Part shown: positions 52,072 through 64,000 of the stretch, one piece after another
Layout: each line of letters starts with the position of its first letter
Position numbering within the stretch: the stretch's first letter is position 1
DNA from: Siderastrea radians
Lineage: Eukaryota > Cnidaria > Anthozoa > Scleractinia > Rhizangiidae
Length of the DNA stretch: 64,000 nt
Reading direction: 5' to 3'
Assembly: GCA_964017195.1 (NCBI GenBank)
Contig: OZ024892.1
Span: 10,896,866-10,960,865, forward strand
Program-made: the position numbers and the translations under genes
The notes under the pieces: generated by a model
Database searches by the model: none
The model's input: only the letters and a program-made list of their open reading frames with translations
What the model was told of the DNA's origin: nothing

Positions 52072-55000
52072 GAGCGAATGTTACCAACGGTCGAACATTT
52101 GGTGGCAACAGCTCAAAAATCAATTCCGCTCATATTCTTATGTTAGGTAGACCTTAATGTGAAAAAAATCACTGCCTAGTTCGTTTGGCTGAATATCGAT
52201 TTATTTTCAAGAAAATCGATAATAACGGAATTCGCTCTAAATACCGCTTTTGGAGCTCTAAATTTTAGGCAAATCTCGAAGCTTCGCGTAACAAAATGAA
52301 GCATTCCAGGGCAATATAAATTACCAAAACCTGTAGAACGATGTTTAAATATATGTTAAAAGCAATTTCAGCAATTTCTGCTCATTTATTTACGAGCTCT
52401 AATTAAATTTATCCGACATACTTTCGACTAGATAAAAAGTATATCAAGTTTAACCTCTAAAAAAAGTATGTGGTACCGAATATTATTCGTCAAGAATCTG
52501 GATTTCAGGAGGAGAAGGGATGTTCTTTTCCCTCCTAAATGGATTTTTTGGGGAAATTTATCGACGCGACGTTATAGAATTTTAAAGTTGGACAAAATGC
52601 GTTGATTCAATCGATCCGAAAAGTCAGCCTAATTAACTCAGTGTACACATACATAAACAACTTCACGTTTTCCACAGGTTTTGATCAGCCAACAACCGAT
52701 TTTAACACAAAATCCTCTAACCTTCGTGTTGCTGTATCACATTTGAGAGCTGTAGTCTTTGTTCACGATAAAAATCAAGCAAACTGCAAGGAAACTTGAC
52801 AGGATATCGCAACTTGCCATGCCGTTTAACCGAACATCCGCCGTTTTTGATGTGAGGATGCTCTTTTCCCATTTTCGTTAAAAAACCGGGCTTAAGACGG
52901 TGTTGTACATAAGATGTCTTTCCTTTAAAACTAGCTCTGAACCGAACAGCGAAACAAGAAGTCGTTAGCACAAAAACATCTGTTACGTGCTTTGGGTAAT
53001 ACTGCTAATTAATTCAGAACGAGTTTTGGTGAAATCGACAACTGGATGCATGTACCGCGGTAACGAAATTTTGAGTGTATCGGGTGAATTTGGGGAATAA
53101 GGTTGAATATTTTTCAAATAAGCTATTACTGTCATCCTTCGTTTACTAATTTAAGGACTGAGCGAAGATTCTCAGTAGATTGGGTTCGATGAGCACTTTA
53201 AAATGAGTGAAACTGAAAAAAGGGCACGTTGGTAGCGTGACATACCCTAGACTGGGCTTTTTCCTGATAGACAGGGCGAAGGGGATTTAAAAAAATATAT
53301 TCTCTGTTGGTTTTCCAAGAAGTCGCACAGTTGATGAATGCTACATTAAAATAATATATAGATTTAGCCAAGCCTAAAAGCGGAACTCCATATCTACCGG
53401 TTACCATCGGCCGCCTATAAATTCTTCAGAATTAATCTTGTTTACTGTTGTTAACCTAGGTACTTGACCTCGTTAATTACTGTATAGTTTTATTAAGCGT
53501 ATCATTTTAGTATTAACTTAGAGTTATAATTCTGTTTCGTGATTCAAGCAAATCTAGTTTATCTATTTGTGCTTTCACTTTAAGTTATTTGTCGCTTTGT
53601 ATTTTGTAATTGGAGACGCGTGTTCGCTTCGAAACTACTAGAAATTGGCTTGTTGTTGTTGTTGTTGTTGTTGTTGAAATTCTCTTTTGGTTTTGTTTAC
53701 AGATTATTGCACAGTGTTGCACACATTTGACACATTTTGTCGTAAATTCAATCTGTTTATTGTGAATAACTTTGATTCTGTTTTACAACTGTCAATTGGA
53801 AAGCTATGTTCTTCTAATTCTGTTTGGCAAACGGATACGCTTCATTCGTTTTAAAATACAAAGGTCATGCTTTAGGTCAGAATTATTTGTTCGCAAATTA
53901 GTACTTTTCTGCTCGACTTATAAGCTTGATTTTGCTCTAACCTTACATCCTTGAATGTAGAATCCTGTTTTTCATCATGTTATGGCCGCTGGATACCATT
54001 TTACTGTAAAATTATCCACTGTTTTCAAGAGTTACTTTACCGCTACGCGAGTCGCTTGTGCAACACGCGCCAGAAGACTTACGCGATTCCTCGCACGCCA
54101 TTGGCTAGAAGCTGCGCAAAAATTGCTACATGTAAGAATGTCATGAAATGCGACGTACGTACGGACGCGCCCGCGAGTCATTCCGCTTGCCAATGACCAT
54201 AAAAAATTGCCAGCATGCCTCTTAGGACGCCTCTTAGTATGGGTATGGGGCTCCAATCTTGCGGCCTTCGGCCGCAAAGGAGTTCCGCTACAAAGTCAGG
54301 CATGAAAATTTCCTTTTCGGTCTTAAAATACGCTTTGTTGGGGGGTGAGGGTGGGGTGGGGCTGGGGCTATAGGTTTTGGGGAAGAAGTTTTAGAAAACA
54401 CTGGATCGACTGACTGTAACGATTCCTGGCATTCAAAGACTTTCAAATAAAGCAGTGTGATACCTTAAAACCTCCTTTTTATTTTTACCTGGTTCTTGTT
54501 CTTATTTACATGCTCGTGTACATTTAACGCACAAATGCTTATTTACGGAGAATAGACATTTATAAGAAATCAAAACTGTACTGGTTCTCAGGGAATAAAA
54601 TTACTGATCTGCAAGATTGTTAGGGGCTTCGTAATGTTGCCAGAACACACAACCCACTACAGGCTTAACTTGGATGATGTTTTATGAGTCTTGGGTTTTC
54701 CGCTTTCGACCGTCAACACGCACCAACGAAACACGACTCTACTCGACTGACACTTCTCTAGTGCGTGCAGTCTTTTTTTAAAGCTTCCAACAGTGAAGAA
54801 AACTACAAAACGCTTTAACTTGGGGGTTCAACGTTCAATTCAACACCGATCAGCACTGTTGAATTTAACACCTTTGGCGACTTTTCTTTTGTTCTCAAGT
54901 GTGCCACTCTGCTCAATGAAGTTCTGTAATTTTGATTCAACTTTTTCTGTCTCAGGTGTAAACAAAAGTGTTGAATTCGTTTGCCCACCTTGTTCAACAT

Positions 55001-57219
55001 CGCACAACAAAGTTGTGTTCAAGATTGTTGAATAATGTTGAATGAGTTTGGCCGAGGCATAAAGTTTGCAAACGAAAAACGCAAAGAGCCTGAGCCAACA
55101 AAATGAGGGCGTAGCCGGGCTTGAAGGCTATAAGAGAAGTGAGAAGTTCGAACCCTTAATCCCCCAATAGGAAAAGGTTCCCCTTTTCCGAATTCCCCCC
55201 CCCCCCATCACCCCCTTCCTCGCAAAAGTGGGTGGGTCGGTCGGTTGATCGGTTAAACAAAAGGGAAAAGAAAGCAACAATAAATAATTCCAAGTGAGCC
55301 CTGATTACAAATTCCTCAGAACTGTCATTTTGCAAGAGCCGCTATCACTCTTAAAGGTGTTCGAAGACCTTGTTATGAGGGTGACTTAGACTTTTCAAGT
55401 CACTTTAAGATGCATTTAAAGAATGTTAAGACTTACGAGGAAAGGGTGCAAGCACAGACCAAAGTTTTTTTTAGCAATTGGGTTGGTCTGTACGTGTACA
55501 ACATGCATTGGATACCTAATTGTTGCCTTTTGGGTCTGTTAAATCCAGTTTTCGGAAAATCGAGAACCTGCAAATTCCTTTCCGATCCACATTTATAGTT
55601 GCGAACAAATCTTTTTCACATGCAGGTGACTGGCTTGAACGGAGTGTGATGTTTTTAAAGCAAAAGGTTTCACTTCTGCATAATTTATACATTAAAGGTG
55701 GGATTAGGTAAGTTCTGAAACAAGACATGGAAAAGCTCTGCTTTATTTAAAAATCTTTTAATGCCTAGAATCGTTTACTTATACTCTCAAGTTCACCTGG
55801 GCACTTACAATCAGTCGACTTTTCAAACGCCTTTAGCCCCAACCCGTCCCACCCCAAACAAAAAGAACAAAAACATTCTCAGACCGAAAAGGAGATTTTC
55901 ATGTCTTACTTTGTTTTTTAATCTAGCCATAGTACCTAATATAGCGTTCATTAACTGTGCAACCTCTTGGAAAACCAACAGAGAATATATTCTTTTAAAT
56001 CCCCTTCGCCTTGCCCACCAGGAAAAAGCTCTGGGGCTAATATCACGCGACCAACGTACGTTTTTTTCAGTTTCTCTCATTTTAAAGTGCTCATCGAACC
56101 CAATCTACTGAGAATCTTCGTTCAGTCATTAACTTAGTAAACGTAGGATGACAGAAATAGCCTATTTGAAAAATATTCAACCTTATTCCCCAAATTCACC
56201 CGATACACTCAAAATTTCGTTACCGCGGTACATGCATCCAGTTGCCGATTTCACCAAAACTCGTTCTGAATTAATTAGCAGTATTACCCAAAGCACGTAA
56301 CAGATGTTTTTGTGCTAACGACTTCTTGTTTCGCTGTTCGGTTCAGAGCTAGTTTTAAAGGAAAGACATCTCATGTGCAACACCGTCTTAAGCCTGTTTT
56401 CTAACGAAAATGGGAAAAGAGCATCCTCACATCAAAAAAGGCGGATGTTCGGTTAAACGGCATGGCAAGTTGCGATATCCTGTCAAGTTTCCTTGCAGTT
56501 TGCTTGATTTTTATCGTGAACAAGGACTACAGCTCTCATATGTGATACAGCAACATGAAGGCTAGAGGATTTTGTGTTAAAATCGGTTGTTGGCTGATCA
56601 AAACCTGTGGAAAACGTGAAGTTGTTTGTGTATGTGTACACTGAGTTAATTAGGCTGACTTTTCGGATCGATTGAATCAACGCATTTTGTCCACTTTTAA
56701 AATTCTAAAACGTCGCGTCGATAAATTTCCCCAAAAAATCCATTTAGGAGGGAAAAGAACATCCCTTCTCCTCCTGAAATCCAGATTCTTGACGAATAAT
56801 ATTCGGTACCACATACTTTTTTTAGAGGTTAAACTTGATATACTTTTTATCTAGTCGAAAGTATGTCGGATAAATTTAATTAGAGCTCGTAAATAAATGA
56901 GCAGAAATTGCTGAAATTGCTTTTAACATATATTTAAACATGGTTCTACCAGTTTTGGTAATTTATATTGCCCTGGAATGTTTCATTTTGTTACACGAAG
57001 CTTCGAGATTTGTCTTAAATTTAGCGCTCCAAAAGCGGTATTCAGAGCGAATTCCGTTATTATCGATTTTCTTGAAAATAAATCGATATTCAGCCAAACG
57101 AATTAGGCAGTGATTTGTTTCACATTAAGGTCTACCTAACGTAAGAATATGAGCGGAATTGATTTTTGAGCTGTTGCCACAATATTTTGAAAATGTTTGA
57201 TTTTTGGCAACATTTGCTC
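52072..57219. mobile_element. Foldback element with about 1.3 kb inverted arms at a TTAA site
   Basis: Flanked by TTAA on both sides (52068-52071, 57220-57223); copy A has the uninterrupted TTAA near 7427. Ends read GAGCGAATGTTACC and, inverted, GAGCAAATGTTGCC. Arms 52072 to about 53350 and about 55930-57219 are inverted copies, with weaker inverted similarity further in (54300-54400 with 55790-55900). TTAA target duplication is typical of piggyBac and Kolobok superfamilies. No transposase frame found. Confidence 0.8.
53351..55929. other. Loop of the TTAA foldback element
   Basis: Non-coding. Holds a (GTT)8 microsatellite at about 53651-53676, a G-rich tract near 54340 and a TTGAAC/GTTCAAC-rich palindromic patch (54820-55040) that looks like another small inverted-repeat element. 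Confidence 0.5.
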
Positions 57220-57762
57220 TTAAGCACTAAAAATTCGCCCATATTTTTAACCCATAACTATGACGAATTATTTTATTTTGGCCTTGATACCTTTAAAGTA
57301 CGTTATTCTTACCCTTACCTTTAAATAATTTCACTAAAGCAATCATACAATCGTTTTCAAAGTGACGTGCAACTGGCCAGTATTTCAGTTCGTTTGAAAA
57401 AAATATGTTATATTTTGCAGTTTGCGCTCTTATTCAGAATGTTATTATGTACTTGACAAAATAGCGTTAATCGTACCTGAATAACTTCCCAAACTCAGCT
57501 GATATTTCGCCCTCTCGCTTGCCACAGTAAATGAACTGTACTCCGCAAATGCAGTGCTGCCCTGAAGGTCTTCCAAGTCGACGCGAAGCCTGTTACTGCT
57601 GCTTACAGCCAGGCGATGAATCTTGTCCAATCCCAGCCAAAACTCGCCATTCAGATTGCCGAAGCCTCGTTTGTACGCATCCCAAGTGCGGTAGAAATCC
57701 ACAAAGCCGTCTCGTCGCTTCTGAAACACTGTCCAACCTCCGCCGGCGATTGTTTGATCCCA

Positions 57763-60700
57763 CAGGGGCGTAGCTACCTGTACGCACGTACGCACGTGCG
57801 TACCTGAAAAATGCCACAAAATTAAAAGTAAATAAATAAATAAATGAAAAGTAATAAAAGAGTGATTATTGAATAAAACCTCAATCACTTTAATGCTGAC
57901 GATCATTGTCTTTCGTGTACCTGCTCTTGATCGCGATCAATACAGGCCCGTAGCTGGGGGAGGGGCAGAAGGGGCTCGACCACCCCCCCCCCCCCACAGA
58001 GTTTTTGGAAGAGAAGTTAAAAAAAACAGTACAATTAATGTCCCAAAAACTATTTAATTAAAACAAATTAATGTGCAACAATCGGTCTTGAATTCTGATG
58101 CTAATAAAAGTGCCCTTTATAATTTCACAACCTTTAGTAGGTTCTACATCCGTTGAGTTGAGTCACTAGCCATCGGGCAAGTGGGCTTCAAAAATCTACT
58201 AGCCCACCGCACAGTCGTCCAGGTTCCTCACCAATGTCTTTCTTCACCCATATAACCTTTACCCTAGCAGTATAGCTTAAGATTGTGAAGGACCTTAATA
58301 CCTTTAATAGCTAAGCGACTGCTGTGTATTTGCTGCAAGCTTTAACCCCACTGTTGTAACACAAGTCTAAGGAACAAAATTATATTTATCTCGCCAATCG
58401 ACTGACAAACGCGACGTAAACGTTTACGAGAGTTAGGTAAAACAGGTCCGAAATTGCGTAGCTTAGCTGTCGAAATGTTTGAATTTTAACAAACCTTGTA
58501 ACGTCAAGAATACTTTTTAAACTGATGATGCTTTAAATCTGGTAGATGTTGCCAACAACTTTGTCGGCGAAAAAGCAAACAGGAAGCAGCTTTTTGGCCA
58601 AATTTTCAGCGAACGATGTCCCCATAAAGGTATCCTTTTTGACGAAATCGACTCAAACTGTAGCATTGTGAACAGTTTTAGTTTCTATCTGGCATGAATT
58701 TTTTTATCCCTTATGACCTATTTGTTAACGTCTGTATTTTGACTGCAAACCAAAGTGCATACTATTTCAAACACGCATCGCAACAACAGTTTGATCATAG
58801 ATCTCATTTTGTCGCTGCAAAGACAAAGCGAAAACAAAGTGCTTTCACAAACGACGAGATTTCATTATAAGCTAAATAGTTTATTTCTAATGCTAGTGCT
58901 CCAGGTGAAAACTTCTCGTAGCTTCGAAAGAGATGGAAATAGACTACTGCACAGACACACGCTTAATGAGCTAAGTGAAGGAGGAGACAATAAAGCTCGT
59001 GGGCTGGATTCGTTTATCCTCAAGTGGGATTTCGTCATAACGACTGTGATTTTGCAGCACGTGTTTGAATGTACCACCGATCATCGGTATACCATCAGGT
59101 AATAGCTACTTTGCTTCCATTTCTAATTACCTGGTAGCTAACAAAATAATCACCGAAGAGTTTACTATAGCTTCATGGAGAATAAAATGCGTTACGATGC
59201 CAATAACGGTAAAATGGGTGTAGAGCTCTGAATAAGATCTGGTGATAGCATCCAAGGAAGACGAGGATGTCTGGGACGCGCTGCTAGAGAAGGCCACAGA
59301 GATTGCTGCTTTATACAACATCGATTCAAGTATTCCTAGAAGAACAGGAAGGCGGCAACACCGTGCCAACGTTGAAGCAGGTACATCTTCCTAATATCTG
59401 AAGTCAACGAGTTGCTAGTGAAACCCTTACAGGGCTTCCAGGCACACAACTAGTTCCTGGTACTTCTTGATAACACCTTTACATTAGCAAGTACGAATGA
59501 GAGTCTCACTTCACTTGTTTACATAAATTTTTGATATTCAATTTTAATTTCAGAAAAAGGGGTGGGAAAAATATATAGCCACTATGGAGAAGACATGCAC
59601 ATGTCTCTCGATGATTTCAAACGAGAGGTCACTAGGAGGCGTCATCTGTGGCGGACGAGTGAAGATGGCAATCTCCAAACTTTGGTCAAAACGATGGACT
59701 ACACCAATGTAGAATTGTACCCAGGAATTTATGTGGTCATGACGACGTTTCTGACATATCCTGTGTCAACTTGCGTCGTAGAAGTGGCATGAAGAGGCTC
59801 CAAATGGCACTTCAGAGCACATTGTCTGATGAGAGATTGCCTTCATTAGCGGTCCTTCATGTACATAAACACAAGGAAGTTATCTCAGAGTTTGCTGGGA
59901 AGAAAGATCGAAGACTATCCCTGTGCTTATAAACATTGCAACTTGTAACACCCATAGGTCATTTTACCTAGTTTCAGAAGCTCCTTATTCGGTTCTTAAA
60001 TTAATAACGTTGTGCACTGATCGCCTAAAAACATTTGTAAGAAGGATGAAACTTAGTGAAACATGGGCAGAGCTATCTTATTATAGGTAAGAGCTATGGG
60101 CAGAGCTATCTTATTACACTGTGCACTAGTTGAATCAGTCAACGAAAAAAAAGCATGTGATGTGCAATAATAACAACATTCAACTGCGAAACACTGAGAT
60201 ACTACTTCCTTGCATTGCACTGCTGATAATAAACAACCGGAGGACCCCAGCACTAATCATTAAGGTGTCTGAACACAGTTTGTGCGCGCTCTACGATTTG
60301 TGCTACTGACATGAATTAGCGCGCGCACAAAGCCTTAAGAAAAATAAACATGGCCCCTGTACATTGATCATTTTATTTTGTTCAGTCAAGATTGCGTAAG
60401 TGTTTTTTTTTTCGTCTTAGCAATCAAACAGTTTGTTATGTGTGAAAACGTTTGTTTTTTAGTGTTTTAAGGTAATACTATTGGAAAATACCCTGCCTTT
60501 CTGGGATTGTTTAAATGGATCGAGAAAGATTGAGAAACCTGTCAAATGCAACGCATGCGCAGTTAACCGGAAAATTGTTACTCATGGCCAGTTAGTGGAA
60601 ACGCACTGATTTCTACGGAATCGCTCGTTAGAATTTCATGAAATTTGGTAGAAAATAGTTCAGAGCACGCTTAACTCGCTTGCAAACAAAATTTGAAATC

Positions 60701-61121
60701 TGACAGAGGACTTGTTCAGAAAATGTTAAAATGCAGACCACAAAATTACAGATCTCTCTGTCAAAACTTCACAAGACCAGTGTCAGAAGGCCAGTATTTT
60801 TCTGAGTTTTCTGGTGACAAATGATGGAAAAAATCTAACGACTGGATTTTCTGACAATAAATCAAAACCATTATTTAATGCTGGTATATTAACAGCTGCA
60901 ACAGTAATTAGTTCAGTAAAACATATCAAAATATAATCTTTTAGTTGAATCTTGCCAATTTTGGCCGCCCAACTGCCAGTGGTTTGCAAATAACGATGAA
61001 TAACGCATAAGTACGAGAAAACTGTGTTCGGCCACATTAAATGAAATGGGGGGAGGGTAATTTCTCCCTACTGAATTTGGAAAAATGTGCGTACCTCTGA
61101 AAAAACCTGGCTACGCCCCTG
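57763..61121. mobile_element. hAT-family DNA transposon (copy in duplication C)
   Basis: Same ends and position as 7963-11322, 3359 bp. The left TSD has mutated to TCCCA; the right is TCACA. Confidence 0.75.
59240..59935 (+). pseudogene. hAT transposase remnant (copy C)
   Basis: Duplicate of 9440-10135 with the same stops; VTRRRHLWRTSEDG and LYPGIYVVMTTFLTYPVSTC readable. Confidence 0.7.
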
Positions 61122-62689
61122 TCACAGTAAACTTCAAATTCACCCAAAGCAACAGGATCGATTTTGTACACTCCACTGATCTTGTCGCCGGACTTGTAGA
61201 CTTCGGCGCAGTTCTTGTAAACTAAAAATGCGACAAATAATCAATTTTAGTTTTCTTCTTAAGGATAGCAAACAGTGAGAAAATACTGAAATTATACACA
61301 CAAGACTATTGTGCAAAAATGTTCTCGAGAAAGTGGCAAAAATGGATTTTTCACATAACAAAGAACTTGAAAAGGTTGTTTTCTGAACGAAGGCTTCTTG
61401 TTTAAGGCAATTTTTGACGGTAATATAATTGTATCAAGAGCGCACGTTAAAAAAACAATAAAAGAACGTTTAAACCTTGTGGGCTTAACGAAGCGAATTA
61501 TTTTCTAATGAAACGACTGAAATGGTTCCGGAAAGAACAAATTAATTGGAATACGCGAAAAATAAACCTGCGACGTTTTTGGCAAGTCGTGGATGGCTCT
61601 GATTAAGTGGAATTTACACTTGGAAACTGTAATAAGTAAATCAAGTTTAAAAAGGCGAAATTCTGCTACGTACCCTTCCCAGCACTTCCGCCAGTATCGT
61701 TTCTTTTCAGTGTCCTGATTTCATTCCTATTTCCTCCAGCTGCTGCTCGATTTTCTTACAGTTTGGTCCGGCATAGAAGCTGTTGTAGTTGTTATTCACA
61801 TTACAGTGAGCTTTGTTCGACTCGGGACTGGTCGTGGGTTTCACCGACGAGTTTGCAAATGCCGCTACGAAATAAGCGAACAGAATAGCGTGCAAGAAGT
61901 ACCTCATCATGCAATGATTTCTGAAAAGCTCGTAATCAAAAAAGCATTAAAAGCTCAGGAGAACGAGTGATTCACAAGGCTTACAAAACTGTTTATTAAG
62001 TCTTTTGAAGCGTGATTTTTCCCCTCTCTTAATTCTATTTCAGGGCGCCTTTATTATTGATTTAATATCACCAATCATATAGTTCCACATTTTCGTTACT
62101 GTTAGCTGGCTTTTTGTAGGGTGAAATCAAGTGTAGCCGGGTGATAGTGAACTCGAATTGAGTTATTCAAACATACTGGTGCAGTTTTGGCGGTAAAATA
62201 ATACCCTTGAAGATAAAATCGGGTATTTGCCGCCCGTTGGTTTCATCCAAGGATAAAAGGAGTGCTCTCTCGTAATAAAGTAAACATATTCGTTTTTTTA
62301 GGATTGGATAAATTATGCTCGTAAATTGGTTTATTATGCCTGCCGGCAATGCTCTGAAAACGGCTTATTATGCTCATTATTCAGCTCTGACATGGCTATC
62401 GTGCTCGGTGAAATAATTTGCTCTGAATCGCCAGATTTCAATAAAACCGATTCTTGTTGACCTCTTTTTAAACTGGAGTAAAATATGGGTGCTCCGAAAT
62501 CACTACATTTCTTCATTCATGTAGCTTTTTTTATTCAGTCTTGCTTAAGAATTTTCATCTGCAAACTCATACGTTAATGAGACTAATAACAATTAATATC
62601 ATGACGGGAAAGTCAGAATTGCTTGATAGCATTCATTTGATTGATCACAATGAAGATTTTATCCCGTGGCAGACTTGAAAGTTCAACCA

Positions 62690-63480
62690 TCGTGTACAGC
62701 ACAATACACAACGCCACAGGAAAGTACTGCTCAGTAACTTTCATTTGAATGGTCACACTTTAGGATTTCATTCACAGACTCAAAAGTTGTAACCAACGTG
62801 AACAGCATAAGAAACAGCACCACAGGAAAGTTCTGCTCAGTAGCTTTCAGAATAGGATTTGTTCCACGCACTCTAAACTTAGAACCACCTTGTTCAGCAT
62901 AATAAACAGTACCACAGGAAATTACTGCTCAGTAACTTCAGGCAGTCTTCAGGGGCTCTCGTTACCTTCCCTTGAATGGTCAGACTTGAAGATTTTATCC
63001 GCAGACTCAAAACTTAGAACCACCGTGTTCAGCGTAATAAACAGAACCACAGGAAAGTGCTCCTCGGTAGCTCTTATTTGAGCGGTCGCAATTTAAGATA
63101 TTATCCACAAGCTCAAAAGTTAGAACCACCTTATATAGAGTGATAAACACCACCATAGGAATGTACTGCTCTGTGGAGCTTTCATTTGAATGGTCACATG
63201 CACTTCAGATTTCATCCGCAGACTTAAAAGTTAGAACCACTTTGTGCAGTATAATAAACAGCACCACAATCACCTTATAACATGTAATAAACAGTAGAAC
63301 AGTACAACAATAGCTTTCATTTTAATAGTCACACTTTAGGATTGTATCCACATACTTAAAAATAAGATTCACCTTGTACGTGATAACAAACAACATTACA
63401 GGAAAGCTCTTTTCAGCTGGTTTCATTTGAATGGTTACTTTTTTACGTTTCTATCCACAAACTCAAAACTTAGAACCTCA
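62690..63480. repeat. Minisatellite, about 106-bp unit (copy C)
   Basis: Counterpart of 12055-12850 in the duplicated block, with the same unit order. Confidence 0.8.
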
Positions 63481-64000
63481 ATAAATGATCCATGGCCAAT
63501 TATTTGAACGAAATCTAACTTAGATCTTGGTTTAAGGCAACAAATAAACCTCTGCCTCGGTTTACAAGTGAGTTATTTATAGAAAGTAAACGTTCTTTGA
63601 GGCTGTTTGACATTAAATTATGGTAAGACAGGCTTACGTATTCGGGTATGCCAGATTGAAATCAGTTTAGACCGCGGCTTCAATGTTTCAGACTGGGCCT
63701 AACTGTATAGGTACCTTTAGCCTTATTTTCAACAATTCTTGTAAAATATCTTATATGGCAAGGAAAAGACACTTTTCAAATGCAGTCAAACCTTTATTTT
63801 CGGACAATCCATGATATGAACAACTCTTTATCGCAGATAGTTCATTAGGTCTCAAAGAGACAACATCGATATAAACTCTACCCAGTAATACAGGCAGCTC
63901 TTTATCACAGACAGTTCAGTTGGTCGCAATGATACAAAATTCATACAAACTCTAGTCCCGCAACACTGACAGTTCCATAGTTTGTAGCCCATTTTAGAAA

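Larger units (their letters stand above)
51431..61910 (-). pseudogene. FReD copy C, broken
   Basis: Minus-strand exon 1 is 61910-61674 (M-M-R-Y-F-L-H-A-I-L, signal peptide), with a one-base loss near 61725 shifting the frame relative to copy B. Exon 2 is 61221-61122 and, after the hAT insertion, 57762-57477. Exon 3 is 51682-51431, where a net 5-base change near 51512 shifts the frame after NGLYLNG. Intron 2 has gained the 5.1 kb TTAA foldback element. Three separate lesions show it is a pseudogene. It retains Trp where copy A has its nonsense codon, so the two decayed independently after duplication. Confidence 0.85.
45836..64000. repeat. Segmental duplication, copy C (continues off window)
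   Basis: Near-identical to 4884-13400, including FReD exons, the hAT element and the minisatellite. Two later insertions (47461-51170 and 52072-57219) are absent from copy A, whose uninterrupted sequence gives both empty sites. Confidence 0.85.

Noticed and set aside
54793..55035. 80-codon frame in the TTAA element loop
   Set aside because: Lies in a TTGAAC/GTTCAAC palindromic patch; both strands open by composition.

Overview
The window looks like nuclear DNA of a cnidarian, most likely an anthozoan (coral or sea anemone). Flanks are AT-rich, genes have GT-AG introns, there is a small tandem array of fibrinogen-domain (FReD) lectin-like genes, and transposons are dense. Species cannot be named from sequence alone. 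Nothing is prokaryotic.

Host layout. 1-3860 is a nested inverted-repeat (foldback) element running off the left edge. Three FReD gene copies lie on the minus strand: A (6776-11422), B (exons 44795-43165, finished at 14998-14847) and C (61910-51431). A and C lie in a recent segmental duplication (4884 to about 13400 and 45836 to the right edge). Both carry the same hAT transposon inside the same exon. C has also gained a full-length non-LTR retrotransposon (47461-51170) and a 5.1 kb foldback element at a TTAA site (52072-57219). A has lost exon 1. Copy B keeps an open reading frame and is broken only by a 28 kb insertion. All three copies are therefore non-functional here.

The insertion (14999-43164, 28,166 bp) is a Polinton/Maverick (adintovirus-like) element. 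It has terminal inverted repeats of about 420-450 bp beginning 5'-AGT, a 6-bp target-site duplication ACCAGC, and a virus-like gene set: protein-primed DNA polymerase B, chromodomain RVE integrase, double-jelly-roll-type major capsid protein, three penton-like minor-capsid paralogs, adenain-type protease, packaging ATPase, a parvovirus-type PLA2 protein and several small arginine-rich core-like proteins. Less usual cargo includes a SLOG-domain protein, a two-TM protein resembling SLATT effectors, a twin GRF-zinc-finger protein, a tRNA-like gene with a Pol III terminator, and a minus-strand acidic/basic regulator-like gene sharing a bidirectional promoter with the polymerase.

The Polinton is itself a landing pad. 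A 6.2 kb intron-rich DNA transposon (about 15514-21676) splits its first gene. That transposon encodes a RAG1-N-terminus/RING-like region fused to a putative transposase core. A 968-bp Mutator-like element with 9-bp TSDs (32208-33175) splits the packaging ATPase. Integrase, one penton paralog and a few small genes carry stops or frameshifts, while polymerase, MCP, protease, SLOG, 2TM and PLA2 genes are open. The copy looks fairly young but no longer autonomous.

In-element logic, partly inferred: left-to-right structural genes (25-36.9 kb) are tightly packed, often with TGATG/TAATG stop-start overlaps and TATAAAA boxes. Divergent TATA promoters lie at 24.1-24.3 kb (SLOG / GRF) and 38.3-38.5 kb (regulator-like / PolB). 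A partial copy of the second promoter sits near the left end.
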